The notes: generated by a model not told the origin, from the letters alone. A stretch of DNA of 64,000 nucleotides from Xenopus tropicalis (GCF_000004195.4 NC_030679.2:146074243-146138242), one strand, 5' to 3'. Shown: positions 36,449 to 48,847, counted from the first letter of the stretch. Made by a program: numbers and translations.

Positions 36449-38580
36449 ATGCTCTATACTGAAGAAAATGATTTAGAAGTGTCCATTGAGGAACTGATGA
36501 TCACTAAAAAGTGACTGATAAAGACAACAGAATCTTTATCCTTTAGGAAGCTTATAAAGAAGACCTGTAGCATACCCTGTGCTGCTCAGCAGCCTAGTTC
36601 ATGATTCACAAACCATGTGGAACCCCTATTTCAATTTGACCAAATGTTTATCTACCTGCTTGAGCCTTCCAAGCTTGGACAAATTTATGGCCAAATTAGT
36701 GTTTTCCTGGCAGTTCAGTAACTGGCCAGTAGTTGTCATTGTTTTAGTCCTTAAAAGGGGAAGCCTGGCCTCATTGGATGCTACCTGTTGAAGGGGGTGG
36801 ATGGTACTTAGAGCCTAGGCAGAGTAGGGAAAGATAGTGTCAGGATAGTTTTGTAATAGCTCACTCCAGGGGTAAGGGTGAAGACCCACAGAGCTACTAG
36901 TAGCAGCTACTTTTTCATGGCTACTAAATGCCAAAAAATCCCCTGCCATAGACAATACAGAGAATTGCCTTTGCTAAAACACATGTTGCGACTGTTATCA
37001 GTAAATGATCAGCATTGTTTATTTTAGTAGCCGTGACAAGTAGCTGCTACTAAGAGTTAGGATCAGGGTAGTCAGTGAGTAGCCTAAAGCTCTGACAAAG
37101 AGAATTAGAAGGATTAGCTATCCTGGATGTACCATGTATAGAGTAGGCACTTAACTGTACAGACATAGGGAGAGATATGCCTAGGTTCCACTTGAAGGGC
37201 CTTTACTTGGGGTTGGGAACTTCCTAGTAGACTCATCCACTCTTTGATCATTGAACCCTAATGGAATCTTTGTACGTGAGTAACTGCTTAATAACTGTAC
37301 TGCATCTATCCATGACTGTCCTCCAAGTGATTGTTCTACGGTCTTGTGAATAAAGAGTTATCATTTGTTCTGAGAACCACTGGCGCCCAACTGATTTAAT
37401 CATTAACAGAGTTAGAGTTCTGTAACACCCTAAAGGTCCCCATAAACGGGCAGATAGTAGCTGCTGATATGGGTCCCTTGGACCAATTCGGCAGCTTATC
37501 TGCCCATGTAGGGGCAGAAATGAGGGGCCTGGCCGACCGATATCTGGCCTGAAATTGGGCAGATATCGATCTGCCAGGTTAGAAAATCCAGTCGGATTGG
37601 GGACTGCATCGGCTCGTTGATGCGGTCCCCGAACCGACTACCCCATTGCCGCCCTTAGAATTCGATCGTTTGGCCCCAGGGCCAAACGATCACATTCGCC
37701 TACATGCCCCCTGATATCGCCCACCCGTTGGTGGGGATACCGGGTGGAGATCCGCTCGCTTGGTGACATCGCCAAGCAAAAAAAAGAAACATGTGTATGG
37801 GGACCTTTACTCCACTAACTCCACAAAGGCCCATGCCAGAGATAAGCTGGCTATACAAGTTAGGATTTTTAAAAGATCTTTTTGATATCGTAGGACCAAG
37901 GTTATCTTGAAACAATCAACAAAAACACTATCAAGGGATATCATCTAGTTGGTAGGAAAACTACCTGCTTGGTCCTGCAAACAACTGGAAAATGGGCAAA
38001 TTTCATTGTTAACAATAAAAATTTTCAATCCTGCCTGATCAATTTTCTGACCGATATCGGGTGAAAAATCACCAAATGCTCAACCGTTCGGTGCCCACTA
38101 ACCTTCCGATAATTGGACGGATTTGCCAATTGGTCATTAGAGAGAGACAAATCTTACCGTGTATGGCCACCTATAGAGTCCTATGCTTAGTGGTGTGTTT
38201 CTGGAACATGGCAGCTTCCATTTGACTAATGGGTTACAGGTGATTTCAGTTGCCTCCATGTCAGCAGGGGATTTTTTACTCAAATAGATGTTAATAAACC
38301 TTAAGCGACTTCTTTCTTTCATGGTTTAAACTAATTGAAGATCTACTGTGGAGCTTTTAGGTTCCAGTGTATTCATTTGGCAAATAACCCCAAACAGTCC
38401 GGTAAGTAGAGATACTTATGGTGTGGTTGGTGGAAGAAGTGGGTTTTAATCACATGCACTGTGCACTTTAATCAGAAATACCACGTATATTGTGTAATAT
38501 TGGGGGGGCCACAGATCCTTTGTAGGAGTCCTTTTGTAGGAATTATACTTACCACACTATTTTGTCTTTTATATGTGCTT
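36449..38580. other. Spacer between receptors D and E
   Basis: It contains a MITE-like element at 37432-37808 with TAAAGGTCCCCATAAACGGG at the left and TGTATGGGGACCTTTAC at the right. Weak inverted duplicates of a GTAGCAGCTACTTGTCATGG-type sequence (36898-37050) resemble 29225-29330. No gene was seen. Confidence 0.45.
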
Positions 38581-38584
38581 CATT

Positions 38585-38700
38585 TTGGAAGAACTGTTGA
38601 GACAGAATCTGGCTGAAAATATCTGTATTGCCAGGGAATCTTGGGCAATTTTAGTTTTAACAGATTCCAGATGGTTTTGGTGGCACTGGGGTCCTATGGT
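38585..38700 (+). pseudogene. V2R exon 3 relic
   Basis: TTGGAAGAACTGTTGAGACA through ATTGCCAGGGAATCTTGGGC to GATTCCAGATGGTTTTGGTG aligns with the mid part of exon 3 (the EELLRQNVTGNIWVASESWA region) of the neighbouring receptors, in the + orientation. It carries small deletions and frameshifts, and the rest of the exon is missing. It is a remnant of an extra receptor copy between D and E. Confidence 0.75.
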
Positions 38701-38732
38701 CAATTCCAGCCAGGGCACTATATGCAAGAAGT

Positions 38733-39018
38733 CTGTATATCTAGTATAAATAAATCTAAAGCAACTGGACTTGTTAAGTAATCGTTGAAGCTACTCATCC
38801 AAGCAGCTTCTTCAGTTCAACTGACTGGTATGGGAATTCCTCAGCATATATACTCTTCCACTAATCCAAGATGCTGAGGACTTCCCATACCAGTCCTGAA
38901 GAAGCTGCTCGGATGAGCAGTGAAACATCTTCAATGATGACTTAACAAGTCCAGTTGCTTTTTGATTTAATTATACTAGATATACCATGACCTGGATGAA
39001 TGAAAATCTTCATAATCA
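38733..39018. repeat. CAACTGGACTTG fold-back repeat
   Basis: Inverted halves meet near 38870: AAATCTAAAGCAACTGGACT at the left, AGTCCAGTTGCTTTTTGATT and CCTGGATGAATGAAAATCTT at the right. It lies directly downstream of the exon 3 relic. Confidence 0.65.
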
Positions 39019-39448
39019 AGAAGTCTGTATGTTCTCCCTGTGCCTGCATGGGTTTTCTTCACCTCCTCTGGATTTATCCCACATTTTGAAATAAAAACAT
39101 TCAGGCAGGTTAATGGACCCCTAATAAAACAGACCAATTAAAAATGTAACTTCCCTAACTCTGCCTTAAACTAGTCCTCTATCTCTACCTCTGGTAGGTT
39201 CCATTCCTTTTGACCCTTTCTCACTAGGAGAGACTACCTTTTGTATTGTTTCACTGTAAAGCTGTTTGTAGAATGGTGTTACCAATAAAGTTTAAGATAT
39301 AATAAAGACAGATTCTGGGTTTTCATCTGTAACTTTCTCTGTAATATCTCATGGTTTTGTTGCCTCATTTTTTATTAATTCCATCTTATTGTTATTGGTT
39401 CTCATTTGGGACCAGCTGAAATTGTTACAGTGATGGAGTTGAATACTT

Positions 39449-39514
39449 TAATTGGCCAGTTTGACTCATCATCATTTTAGATGATCCCATAGGCATCTAT
39501 GCAAGGTATAAAAG
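39449..39514 (+). promoter_or_regulatory. Core promoter of receptor E
   Basis: TAATTGG (39449-39455), box ATCCCATAGGCAT (39484-39496) and TATA box TATAAAAG (39507-39514), 64 bases before the ATG, the shortest distance in the cluster. Confidence 0.6.
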
Positions 39515-39570
39515 CCACTCACTTGATGTGACAGGCAGACATGTTTGTGTAGCAATGAAATGTTGTTGAG

Positions 39571-42500
39571 ATGATTCTTTTTGACCTGCAACTGCCGTAC
39601 TCATTCATCTGGCTCAGCTTCTTCTTAGCCTGGATTTTAGGTACAAGAGTTGAAGATGTTTTTGCCTATTCTGACTCTAAGATTAGTTGCCGACTGCCCA
39701 GCGAGAACATCACCGGCTATCTGAGCCAAGAAGGAGACATTATTATGGGGGGAACATTCACAGTCCATTCAGACAGAGTGCATAGAGACATTGATTTCAC
39801 TAGCAAGCCTCAGGATATACGGTGCCAGAGGTATGTAAAGTTCATTTTTTGACAAATATAGATAAATGTATTCAAAACTCACCAAAGTCAGAAGGAGGCT
39901 CAGATTCGCTGCCCTAGTTGCCTGGACCTTCAGCCAGGGAGCCCTCAATGAGATATCTTCAAAGCCTCTGTATAAAAATCAAATAGAAGTTAATTGAATA
40001 CCATTCAAGTCTTCATTTTGTATTATTTGTACTTTTTGAATTATTTCAATTTCCTTCAGCAGTTTTCCAGTTTTGACTTTCAGCCTTTATCTAGGGTGCA
40101 ACTTACCTTAGCAACCAGGGAGTTGTTTGAATGAGAGACTGATATATAAATAGGTTCTTGACTGCCGGGGTCAGTGACCCCCATTTGAAAGTTGCAAAGG
40201 CTTAGAAGAAGGCGGCAAATGATTCAAAAACTATAAAAAATAGATACTGAAGACCAAGGGGCTCATTTACTAAAATGCATTTTTTTTCTGGCCTCGAAAT
40301 GCGATATGGTATAATTTCGAAGTAACTACGATAATTTCTGAAGTTCTACAATTTTTGTGCTAAAAAGTTTGTTAACGCCACAAAAACCTTTCTGGCTTTG
40401 ATGTCTTCCATAGCTGGCTTTGGAAGCCTTCCCACAGGACTCAATGGTACTTGACAGATCAAACCTGGGGAAAAGATAGTCCTGAGGAAAGTGTAACCAA
40501 AGCGTTAACGAATTCCAAAATGTTTTTTGCACTAAATATGATTTTTTCGTGGAAATTTACCGAAAACCATGAAAAACTCTTAGAATGTTAACAAAATTTT
40601 TGCATACCCTCTGAAATGTTCTATATTTTCTAAAAATTATGAATTTATTAGTGATGAGCCAATCTGTCCTGTTTCACTTCACCATAAAAATTGCGATACA
40701 GCAAGAAAATTAGCGAAAATTCACGATACACATTTGCCGTGCAATTTTTTTTCACCCGTGTCTATTTTGCCGCATCTGCGCCCAATTCGACACGACCGCG
40801 ACTTTTTTTTCCGCAGCTAATTTTCACAGAAGCCAATGCCGAAAAGCGGAAATTCGCTGCAAATCCAAGCCTGGTGAAAAAAATTAGCTCATCACTAGAA
40901 TTTATCTGAAAATTGTTTAGTAAATGGGCCCCCAAGTGAAAAGTTGCTCAGAATTCTATAACATACTAAAAGTTAACTTGAAGGTGAATCACCCCTTTAT
41001 CAAAGGGCTGACCTTGACATTGAAAATGGGAGGTTTAGAGGTTACGGGTAACATTAATGTCTTTCTAGAGCAGAGGATGTGGAATTCTTTGGTTCAAAGC
41101 CCTCCTTTATGGTTGTACATTTGGTAGTGTCTCCTTAGCTTATATCAACCAACTCATATACCAACCATATAACCAACCAAGTACAAATAGTTTTACATTT
41201 TGTACAGTACATTGTATAAACCAAGAGTTTTTAAAAAATTATCCATAAAAAACTTTGGAGGGCCACATCCAGTCCACAGGCCTCCAATTGGACAGCCCTG
41301 ATCCCGATAATAGTCCCAACTGTGACCTCTAAATATTTCCTGTTGCCGTTTTATATCAGGTTTGCGGTTGAGTATTACCAGACCATGCGTGCCCTTATTT
41401 TTGCTGTGGAGGAGATCAATGCAGATTCTGAACTTCTTCCCAACATTACATTGGGCTTCCAGATTTTTGACACCTGCAATACCTTACGACCGGCAGCACA
41501 AGGGACTTTTTCAATGCTTTCAGGAAAAACAGAAATCACCCCAAACTATCACTGTCGCAAAGGGGGACCTCTTGCGGGTATCATTGGTGACTCCGGGTCT
41601 ACAAGGTCCATTCTGATGGCTCAGATTTTAGGGTTGTATCGATACCCACAGGTAAGATATGACTATGAAGATTTTCATTCATGCAGGTCATGGAATATCT
41701 AGTATAAATAAATCTAAAGCAACTGGACTTGTTAAGTAATCATTGAAGACGTTTCACTACTCATCCGAGCAGCTTCTTCAGTTCTACTGAAGTAGAGTAG
41801 AACTGAAGAAGCTGCTCGGATGAGTAGTGAAACATCTTCAACGATTGCTTAACAAGTCCAGTTGCTTTAGATTTATTTATACTAGATACACAGGTAAGAT
41901 AGGGGTTGTAGCAAACAGCATAATCACTGGTATACTCTTTCACAGTCCTTATTTCTTATAATATCATTTTTAGTAAGCAAGGTTGACACTCTACATAGTG
42001 ATTCATCATAGACGTCATCTATCAATACGTTTCCTATATCTTCCTAAGCTATGACTTTTGCTGTTTACAGATCAGTTATTTTGCAACCAACCCTACTCTC
42101 AGCAACCGAGTCCATTTTCCTTCTTTTTTCCGTACCATCCCGAGTGATGAGTTTCAGATGAGGGGTCTGGCCCAGCTGGTGTTTCATTTTGGTTGGTCTT
42201 GGGTTGGACTTCTGGCAAATGATGATGACTATGGTCAATATGGGCTTCAGATGGTAAAACAAGAAATAATTAATGCTGGAGCTTGTGTGGCCTTCACTGA
42301 AAATATCTTAACTGGTCAGCCTAACAGGAATGCTCCCCATATTGTTCAGGTGATTAAGGAATCAACTGCAAAGGTTGTGGTTGTTATAACCTTTGATTCT
42401 GATTTTATAATTGTAGTAGAAGAGATGTTGAGGCAAAACGTAACTGGAAACATTTGGGTTGCCAGTGAATCTTGGGCAACTTCTGTTTTACTGTGTAATA

Positions 42501-45500
42501 AAAGATTCCAGATTGTTTTGGGAGGCTCCATAGGTTTTGCCATCCATGGTGGGAAAATGCCAAAGTTCACTAAGTATCTCAACAGCCTTCACCCAATGGA
42601 CTATTTATATGATTCATTAATATTGGAATTTTGGGAGCAGATCTTCTCTTGCAAATGGTATAGTCAGAATGATGTAGATATCCAGAGAAACAATGACTCA
42701 ATAAAAATATGTACAGGAAATGAAAAAGTGGAGAGCCTACCTCCTGAAGAAGACCGTAGATTATCACTCAATGTATACATTGCTGTCTATGCAATGGCGT
42801 GGGCCCTGCAAAGCTTGTTACATTGTACACAAGGAACAGGCCCATTCCACAAAGGTGCCTGTGCCAACATCTCTTCATTTTACCCATGGCAAGTAGGTAA
42901 TGGGGATTTTACACAAGTACATGGAGTTATATACCTGTTAATGCTCAAGATTTATTTAAAAAAAAAATAATACTGAATTTTATGTTTTAGCTCTTTCATT
43001 ATATTAAAAATGTTAACTTCAAGACCAAAGATGGAAGGCAGGTATTTTTTGATGCAAGAGGAAACCCTCCAGCCATTTATGACATTGTGAACTGGCGTCT
43101 GAGTGATGAAGGCACACTGGAGCAGGTTACAGTTGGCAGTTATGACTTTAGTGCTGCTGATGGGAACACATTGAGTATAGAAGATGCTGGCATTATGTGG
43201 GCTAACAGTAAAACTCAGGTATGGTCAGATATATTATATATTAAAGTACATAATTAGCCATGGGTGAAAAGTTTCGCCAGGCATGGATTTGCGGCGAATT
43301 TCTGCCTTTTACCATTGGAGGATTGTCTCGCGAAACAGATGAAAAAATTAGCCGTCGCAAGAATAGTCGCAGGCATCAAAAGAATAGTCGTGTGACCAAA
43401 AATTGTCACAAGAATAGCCGCGGGTGTCAAAAAAATAGTCACGCATCAAAGGAATAGTCGTTCGTCCAAAAATTGTCGCAAGAATAGTCGCAGGGGTCAA
43501 AAGAATAGTCGTGCGTCCAAAAATTGTCGCAAGAATAGTCGCGGGGGTCAAAAGAATAGTCGTGCGTCCAAAAATTGCCGCAAGAATAGTCACGGGTGTC
43601 AAAAGTATAGTCGTGCGCCCAAAAATTGCAGCAAGAATAGCCGCGGGCGTCAAGAGAATAATCGCGTGTCAAAAAATTGTCGCAAGAATAGCCGCGGACA
43701 TCAAGAGAATAGTCATGCACCCAAAAATTGTTGCAAGAATAGCCTCGGGCGTCAAGAGAATAGTCGTGCGTCCTAAAATTGTCGCAAGAATAGCCGCTTC
43801 GTAAATTTTTCTCTGTTTCAAAAGATTCGTAAATTTTTCGACAAAGCGAAATGGGAAAGATTTGCTCATCACTATACATAATATATAATCCAATAATCCA
43901 AACTTTTTTTTTGGGTTGGATTTTTTTAATTAAATAATTTATTTGCACTAGTTCCCCAATGAGTGCGGTACCATTTTTGATATCTGTTTTTTACCAGTTT
44001 ACTCATCACTAACATCCAATCACAATGGTTCCACTGAACTAATTCAGGTAGGTATTAACTCAAACTCATAGAGGTGTGAAAGTAATGTCCAGTCCACTGA
44101 ACGGCCCAAGGTAGGAGGGATAATTCCTCAAGACCAAACTCAACCGTTGATCTACATCTAAAGGAAAAGAGACTCTTTCAGGACTGATTATCAGCAACGT
44201 ACAATGTCACTTTGACATTGTACAATTCAATCTTTTATTCATGTAAACTGAAAAACTGAGTTAGAGTAACCTAATCTAAATTTTGTCTATAAAGGTGCCC
44301 ATACACGGGCCAATTGTAGCTGCCAATATCGGACCGATTCGGCAACTTATCGACTTATCAACTTATAGGGGCAGCAAGGACTGACTTGCCCGACCGATAT
44401 CTGGCCTGAAATCTACCAGATATCAATCAGCAGGTTAATAGATTCAGACCTACTGCGCCATTAACAGTTGTTATAATTCAATCATTTGGCCCCAGGGCCA
44501 AACGACCGAATTAGCCTGAATTCCCCCAATATCACTCACCCGTAGGTGGGGATATTTTGAGAAGATCCGCTCACTTGCCGACCTCGCCAGGCGAGCAGAT
44601 CGTTATGTGTATGGCCACCTTAACTTGTGGAATTAAGCAGCCCTTTCTGAAGATAGGACTCAGAGCTGAAGCACTTGGGTCCCAACAAGTAAGTGGTGAG
44701 ATGTTGTTCTCAACTACTGAAAGATTTAATTGTGTATTTTGTAGGAAACGATCATTGTGAAGAACTTTGGACTTGAACAGTTAAATATTTAATAAAGAAC
44801 GAAGACTGTGGCTGGATCCCACTTTCACACCTCGATGAGTTTCAGCTAACACCTACTTGAATAAGGTCCATTAAACCAATGTGATTGGATGTTGGTGACA
44901 GTATTAACTTTAAAAGTCTTAAATGCCAGGTAATTCCTTATAACTCAGATGAACTGGAGAAGCCACTTGGAAATCATTGCCATTAGTAGTATGAGATGAA
45001 TGAAATGACATTTTTCATTATTTTGGTTATATAGTCTTAGCTGCTATGTAATGCTGTTCTATAGGTTCCAGTTTCAAAGTGCAGCCCAAGTTGTCCTCCT
45101 GGATTTCAGAAAGTTATACTACCAGGAAAGCCCCTTTGCTGCTATGAGTGTGGCCAGTGTCCCTTGGGACATATATCAAACCAAACAGGTAATATATTTA
45201 TATTAATGATACCCGATTATCTTTGGCATTTATTCATATTAAGATTAACAAAAATGTATTGTGCAGATTCCGTGGAATGTCATCCATGTTCCTGGGACAC
45301 GTGGCCCAATCTACAGCAGGACAGATGCCTACCAAGGCCTACAGAGTTCCTTTCCTATGGAGATCCTTTGGGTTATACTTTAGCTGCCATTGCTATCTTA
45401 TCCTCTCTGATTCCAGCTGCTATTTTGGGAGTTTTTATTTGTTTCAAAAAGACACCAATAGTCCGAGCCAACAACTACTCCCTTAGTTGCCTTCTCCTGC

Positions 45501-46171
45501 TTTCCCTGTTCCTCTGTTTCCTTTGCTCTTTAGGGTTCATTGGTTACCCACAACCTGAAAAGTGCCTTCTGCGCCAGGTGGCATTTGGGATGGTTTTTGC
45601 CCTCTGCATCTCCTGTGTTCTGGCCAAAACCATCACTGTTGTCATTGCCTTTAATGCAACCAAACCCGGCAGCAGGTTAAGGAAGTGGACAGGGGTGAAG
45701 TTGTCTTGTAGCATTATTATACTTAGTTCTTTTATTCAGTTATGCATTTGTGGAATGTGGTTAATCTTCTCTCCTTCCTTCCCTGAACTTGACACTGACA
45801 CCAAACCAGGAATCATAATACTTAACTGCAATGAAGGATCACCCACAGCTTTCTGGTGCATGCTGGGATACCTTGGCCTCTTGGCCTCCATCAGTTTCAT
45901 TGTTGCCTTCCTGGCCAGACGCCTCCCTGACAGTTTCAATGAAGCCAAATTGATCACATTCAGTATGTTGGCTTTCCTCAGTGTGTGGGTGTCCTTTATC
46001 CCGGCCTATCTCAGTGCCCGGGGCATGTATACTGTGGCAATGGAGGTCTTTGCCATCCTGTCTTCCAGTTGGGCTGTGGTGGGCTGTATCTTTGTGCCAA
46101 AATGTTTCATTGTATTGTTCAGACCCAACATGAACTCCAGAGAACATCTAACCATTAAAGGTCATAAATAA
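39571..46171 (+). CDS. Complete V2R-type family C GPCR (receptor E, 876 aa)
   Basis: Exons: 39571-39830 (donor GTATGT), 41360-41651, 42071-42892, 42991-43218, 45065-45188, 45267-46171; joined frame 877 codons including the stop. The signal peptide is a clear hydrophobic run (about residues 10-25). Venus-flytrap to 534 with GDSGSTRS, DDDYG and WVASESW; nine-cysteine linker; seven helices from about 610. Where sisters read RNLFPSFF, this gene reads NRVHFPSFF. Three very short upstream ORFs (ATG at 39541, 39555 and 39560) lie between the predicted transcription start and the ATG. One AATAAA (46167-46172) overlaps the stop codon and a second follows at 46196-46201. Chemoreceptor by family; ligand unknown. 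Confidence 0.9.
40258..40934. mobile_element. GGGGCTCATTTACTAAAA MITE with a nested hAT-like MITE
   Basis: Inverted ends GGGGCTCATTTACTAAAA and TTTAGTAAATGGGCCCCC enclose a hairpin-rich body, interrupted by the element at 40649-40897. Confidence 0.65.
40649..40897. mobile_element. hAT-like MITE (TAGTGATGAGCGAA family)
   Basis: TAGTGATGAGCCAATC at the left, ATTAGCTCATCACTA at the right, perfect target duplication GAATTTAT at 40641-40648 and 40898-40905. Confidence 0.85.
41664..41895. repeat. CAACTGGACTTG fold-back repeat in intron 2 of receptor E
   Basis: Near-perfect palindrome of about 230 bases: TAGTATAAATAAATCTAAAG at the left and CTTTAGATTTATTTATACTA at the right, with CTCATCCGAGCAGCTTCTTC and its complement around the centre at about 41790. 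A duplicated CACAGGTAAGAT follows the right arm (41890-41901), copying the exon 2 donor. Confidence 0.75.
43255..43874. mobile_element. hAT-like MITE with an AAAAATTGTCGCAAGAATAG tandem core in intron 4 of receptor E
   Basis: The ends are TAGCCATGGGTGAAAA and ATTTGCTCATCACTA, with perfect target duplication TACATAAT at 43247-43254 and 43875-43882. About 43340-43800 is a tandem array of about 54-60 bp units built on GTCGCAAGAATAGTCGCGGG and GTCAAAAGAATAGTCGTGCG. The long frames on both strands are repeat translations. Confidence 0.85.
44291..44622. mobile_element. MITE with GGTGCCCATACACGGG termini
   Basis: AAAGGTGCCCATACACGGGC at the left and TGTGTATGGCCACCTTAAC at the right. The body resembles the elements at 29857 and 37432. 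Confidence 0.65.
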
Positions 46172-46201
46172 AAGGTTCTGATATTGATAAGTTGAAATAA
46201 A

Positions 46202-47113
46202 TTACAATAGTAATGAGATATATAATGAATTTAATATTTTACTGCTTATATAGGAGGAGTTTCAGAATTGGGACAAAATGTAGATATTGCAGATATATTA
46301 TTATGTTCATAGACTTTCATCAGCATTTTATGTAGATTATGAATCTAAGGGCCATTATTGTTCCTTTAAACCTGATAAGAAGCAACCCAATAATAAGGGA
46401 CTGATTAATTTAAATCCAAGTTAAATCATTTGCGGTGATTCGAGAAGATTGTGGCCAAAAAAATCACGATCAACGGTTCTTTTTTTTATTCCCAATAGAA
46501 AACTGAGATAATATAAAATATCCCCATTTTGTTTGTAGCAAATGTATGAAATTGTGATTGAGAAAATCATAAATAAAAATCTTGTTAACGAAAACCTGGC
46601 GAGTTGCTATAGAGGTCAGTCCAATAATGTTTTTTAAAAAAATTGCAAAAAGAACGTAAACACATTCTATTGCAGAGAAAAAGCACCATTGTATTTTTCA
46701 TCATGTAATTAACCCATTCAGTTATTTAACAAATGCAGAACATGTAATAGCTCGGCATGAAAAGATCTCAAGTAAATGCTTTGTACTCTACTCTTGGCTA
46801 AAGCTCTGCCCATTACATCAGACAAATAATGAAAATATTCAGGATACTATGAAGTGACTGTTGTGTAGGAAGTCAGTATGGAAACTCCCTCCTCCATTCT
46901 TATAGCAAGTTCCTACCTGAGGGACAGAGTCCTGTGTAATGCATTTAATCATTTGACATTTGTGGTTAAAAATTTGTTTATTTGGGATTTCAAAAACCCC
47001 TAAAGCCACAAAAATGGGAATGTTGATAAATGGGCCTCCCAGTATCCATGGACATGTCTAAATTTATGAAAAAAGCTGCAAGTTGTAAGTATTTGAAGAT
47101 AGTTTAATAATGT
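46202..47113. other. Spacer downstream of receptor E, nothing recognised
   Basis: AT-rich, without exons or transposon borders that I can define. It ends where the orphan 7TM exon begins. No exon 5 of a receptor is present in the bases before that exon. Confidence 0.45.
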
Positions 47114-47884
47114 GCTGCGGAATGTCATCCATTTTCCTGGGACACGTGGCCCAATCTACAGCAGGACAGATGCCTACCAAGGCCTACAGAGTTCCTTTCC
47201 TATGGAGATCCTTTGGGTTACAGCTTAGCAGCCATTTCCATCTTTTCTTCTTTCACCCCAATTATTATATTGGGAGTTTTTATTGATTATAATAAAACCC
47301 CAATAGTCCGAGCCAACAACTACTCCCTTAGCTGCCTTCTCCTGCTTTCCCTGTTCCTCTGTTTCCTTTGCTCTTTAGGGTTCATTGGTTACCCACAACC
47401 TGAAAAGTGCCTTCTGCGCCAGGTGGCATTTGGGATGGTTTTTGCCCTCTGCATCTCCTGTGTTCTGGCCAAAACCATTACTGTTGTCATTGCCTTTAAT
47501 GCAACCAAACCTGGCAGCAGGTTAAGACAGTGGACAGGGGTAAAGGTCTCCTACTGTGTCATAAGAATTTGTACTTTAATTCAATTATTTGTTTGTTCGA
47601 TGTGGCTGATCTTCTCCAGGAATCATAATACTTAATTGCAATGAAGGTTCACCCACTGCTGTCTGGTGCATGCTGGGATATCTTGGCCTCCATCAGTTTC
47701 ATTGTTGCCTTCCTGGCCAGACGCCTCCCTAACAGTTTCAATGAAGCCAAATTGATCACATTCAGTATGTTGGCTTTCCTCAGTGTGTGGGTGTCCTTTA
47801 TCCCAGCCTATCTCAGTGCCCGGGGCATGTATACTGTGGCAATGGAGGTCTTTGCCATCCTGTCTTCCAGTTGGGCTTTGGTTC
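47114..47884 (+). pseudogene. Orphan broken V2R 7TM exon
   Basis: GCTGCGGAATGTCATCCATT opens a copy of exon 6, but the acceptor AG is lost (AATAATGT replaces the usual CAG/AT). A deletion of about 35 nt after the TM4 codons (at about 47617) removes most of ECL2 and shifts the frame. A second deletion of about 8 nt in TM5 (CTTGGCCT slippage, about 47683) shifts it again. Homology stops at about 47882, inside TM7. No exons 1-5 accompany it. The TM2-TM3 and TM5-TM6 stretches remain almost identical to the working genes. Confidence 0.9.
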
Positions 47885-48680
47885 TGGTAGCCCTACCTGT
47901 GGATACTGAAAGAGCTCTTGGGGAAGGTACATAATGTCAGGGACTGAACTGAGCAAGTTCTTTGAAGAGGAGTGTGGGACTGTGGCATCTTGAGAGACTG
48001 TGCCAAGGGTTGATAGACCACATGGGTTCCCCAGGGCAGCATTACTGTTTATATTATATACTGCCCCATGCTTCTTTCATCACTATATAAAGTCATCTGC
48101 AATTGGTGTGTTATTTTCCTAGAATTCCCCTGAGGTGTTCCCTCCTCAGTGCCCACTAGGTGGTAGCACTGCTCATAGATCTTTCAATAAGCTAAGAGGT
48201 TTCAGGGCTTCTGGACTGAAATAGATAACAGCCAAGAAATGTGGTCCTGTTCCACAGAAATGGCATCAACATGTGCAACATTTGAGTTCATGTTAGCAGG
48301 ACTACACTTGCAGTCCTAAATAAACCTTCTGGAGCTTCCAGAACTCCGGATGTTGCAGCAGATCCTGGGTCCCTCCAGCGAGTGGCACTTACAACCCATG
48401 AATTGTATCCTAATGGCCCCACATGGGAGACGACAACCACAACGTTCCTTTAATTTACGCTCAAGCACAGGCACAGTTTTGATGCATTTTTGTACAATTG
48501 CGGTGGGCACAATATTGCAACAAAGGAACACTGCAATCTCAAATTTCCTCCATATTTGTGGTTACTAAAGTGGAATGAAATAGTTAATATTCTGTAAATC
48601 CTTTGTACATATGAAGAATGTTGTCAAATGTTCCCAGTTGGGATCAGATGACCTTGCCGCCTTGAGATATCTGGAAATAC
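47885..48680. other. Spacer upstream of receptor F, nothing recognised
   Basis: Unique-looking sequence after the truncated pseudogene, with no exon, RNA gene or repeat recognised. Confidence 0.4.
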
Positions 48681-48686
48681 CTACAT

Positions 48687-48767
48687 TTCCCTGAACAGTT
48701 GAAATAATGTCCATGCGTGATGTGTGTTCCCATAGGCCTCCTTGTTATAGCTACACAATATATAAAA
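48687..48767 (+). promoter_or_regulatory. Core promoter of receptor F
   Basis: TTTCCCTGAACAG (about 48687), TAATG (48705-48709), the shared box TTCCCATAGGCCT (48727-48739) and TATA box TATAAAA (48761-48767), 87 bases before the ATG. Confidence 0.6.
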
Positions 48768-48847
48768 CCCAGCTCACTGAATCCAATACTAGCTATTTAA
48801 CAACTTCATACAGAGGCTGGCACTTTCTAGAGCTGATTCTCTTTAAA

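Noticed and set aside
38353..38402. Possible exon 4 relic (ATTCATTTGGCAAATAACCC, AAACAG)
   Set aside because: Similarity to the end of exon 4 covers only about 25 bases and its order relative to the exon 3 relic is wrong; too weak to call.
48707..48847. In-frame extension of receptor F upstream of 48848
   Set aside because: The extension contains the TATA box and would put the start before the promoter; it also lacks a signal peptide at its N-terminus.
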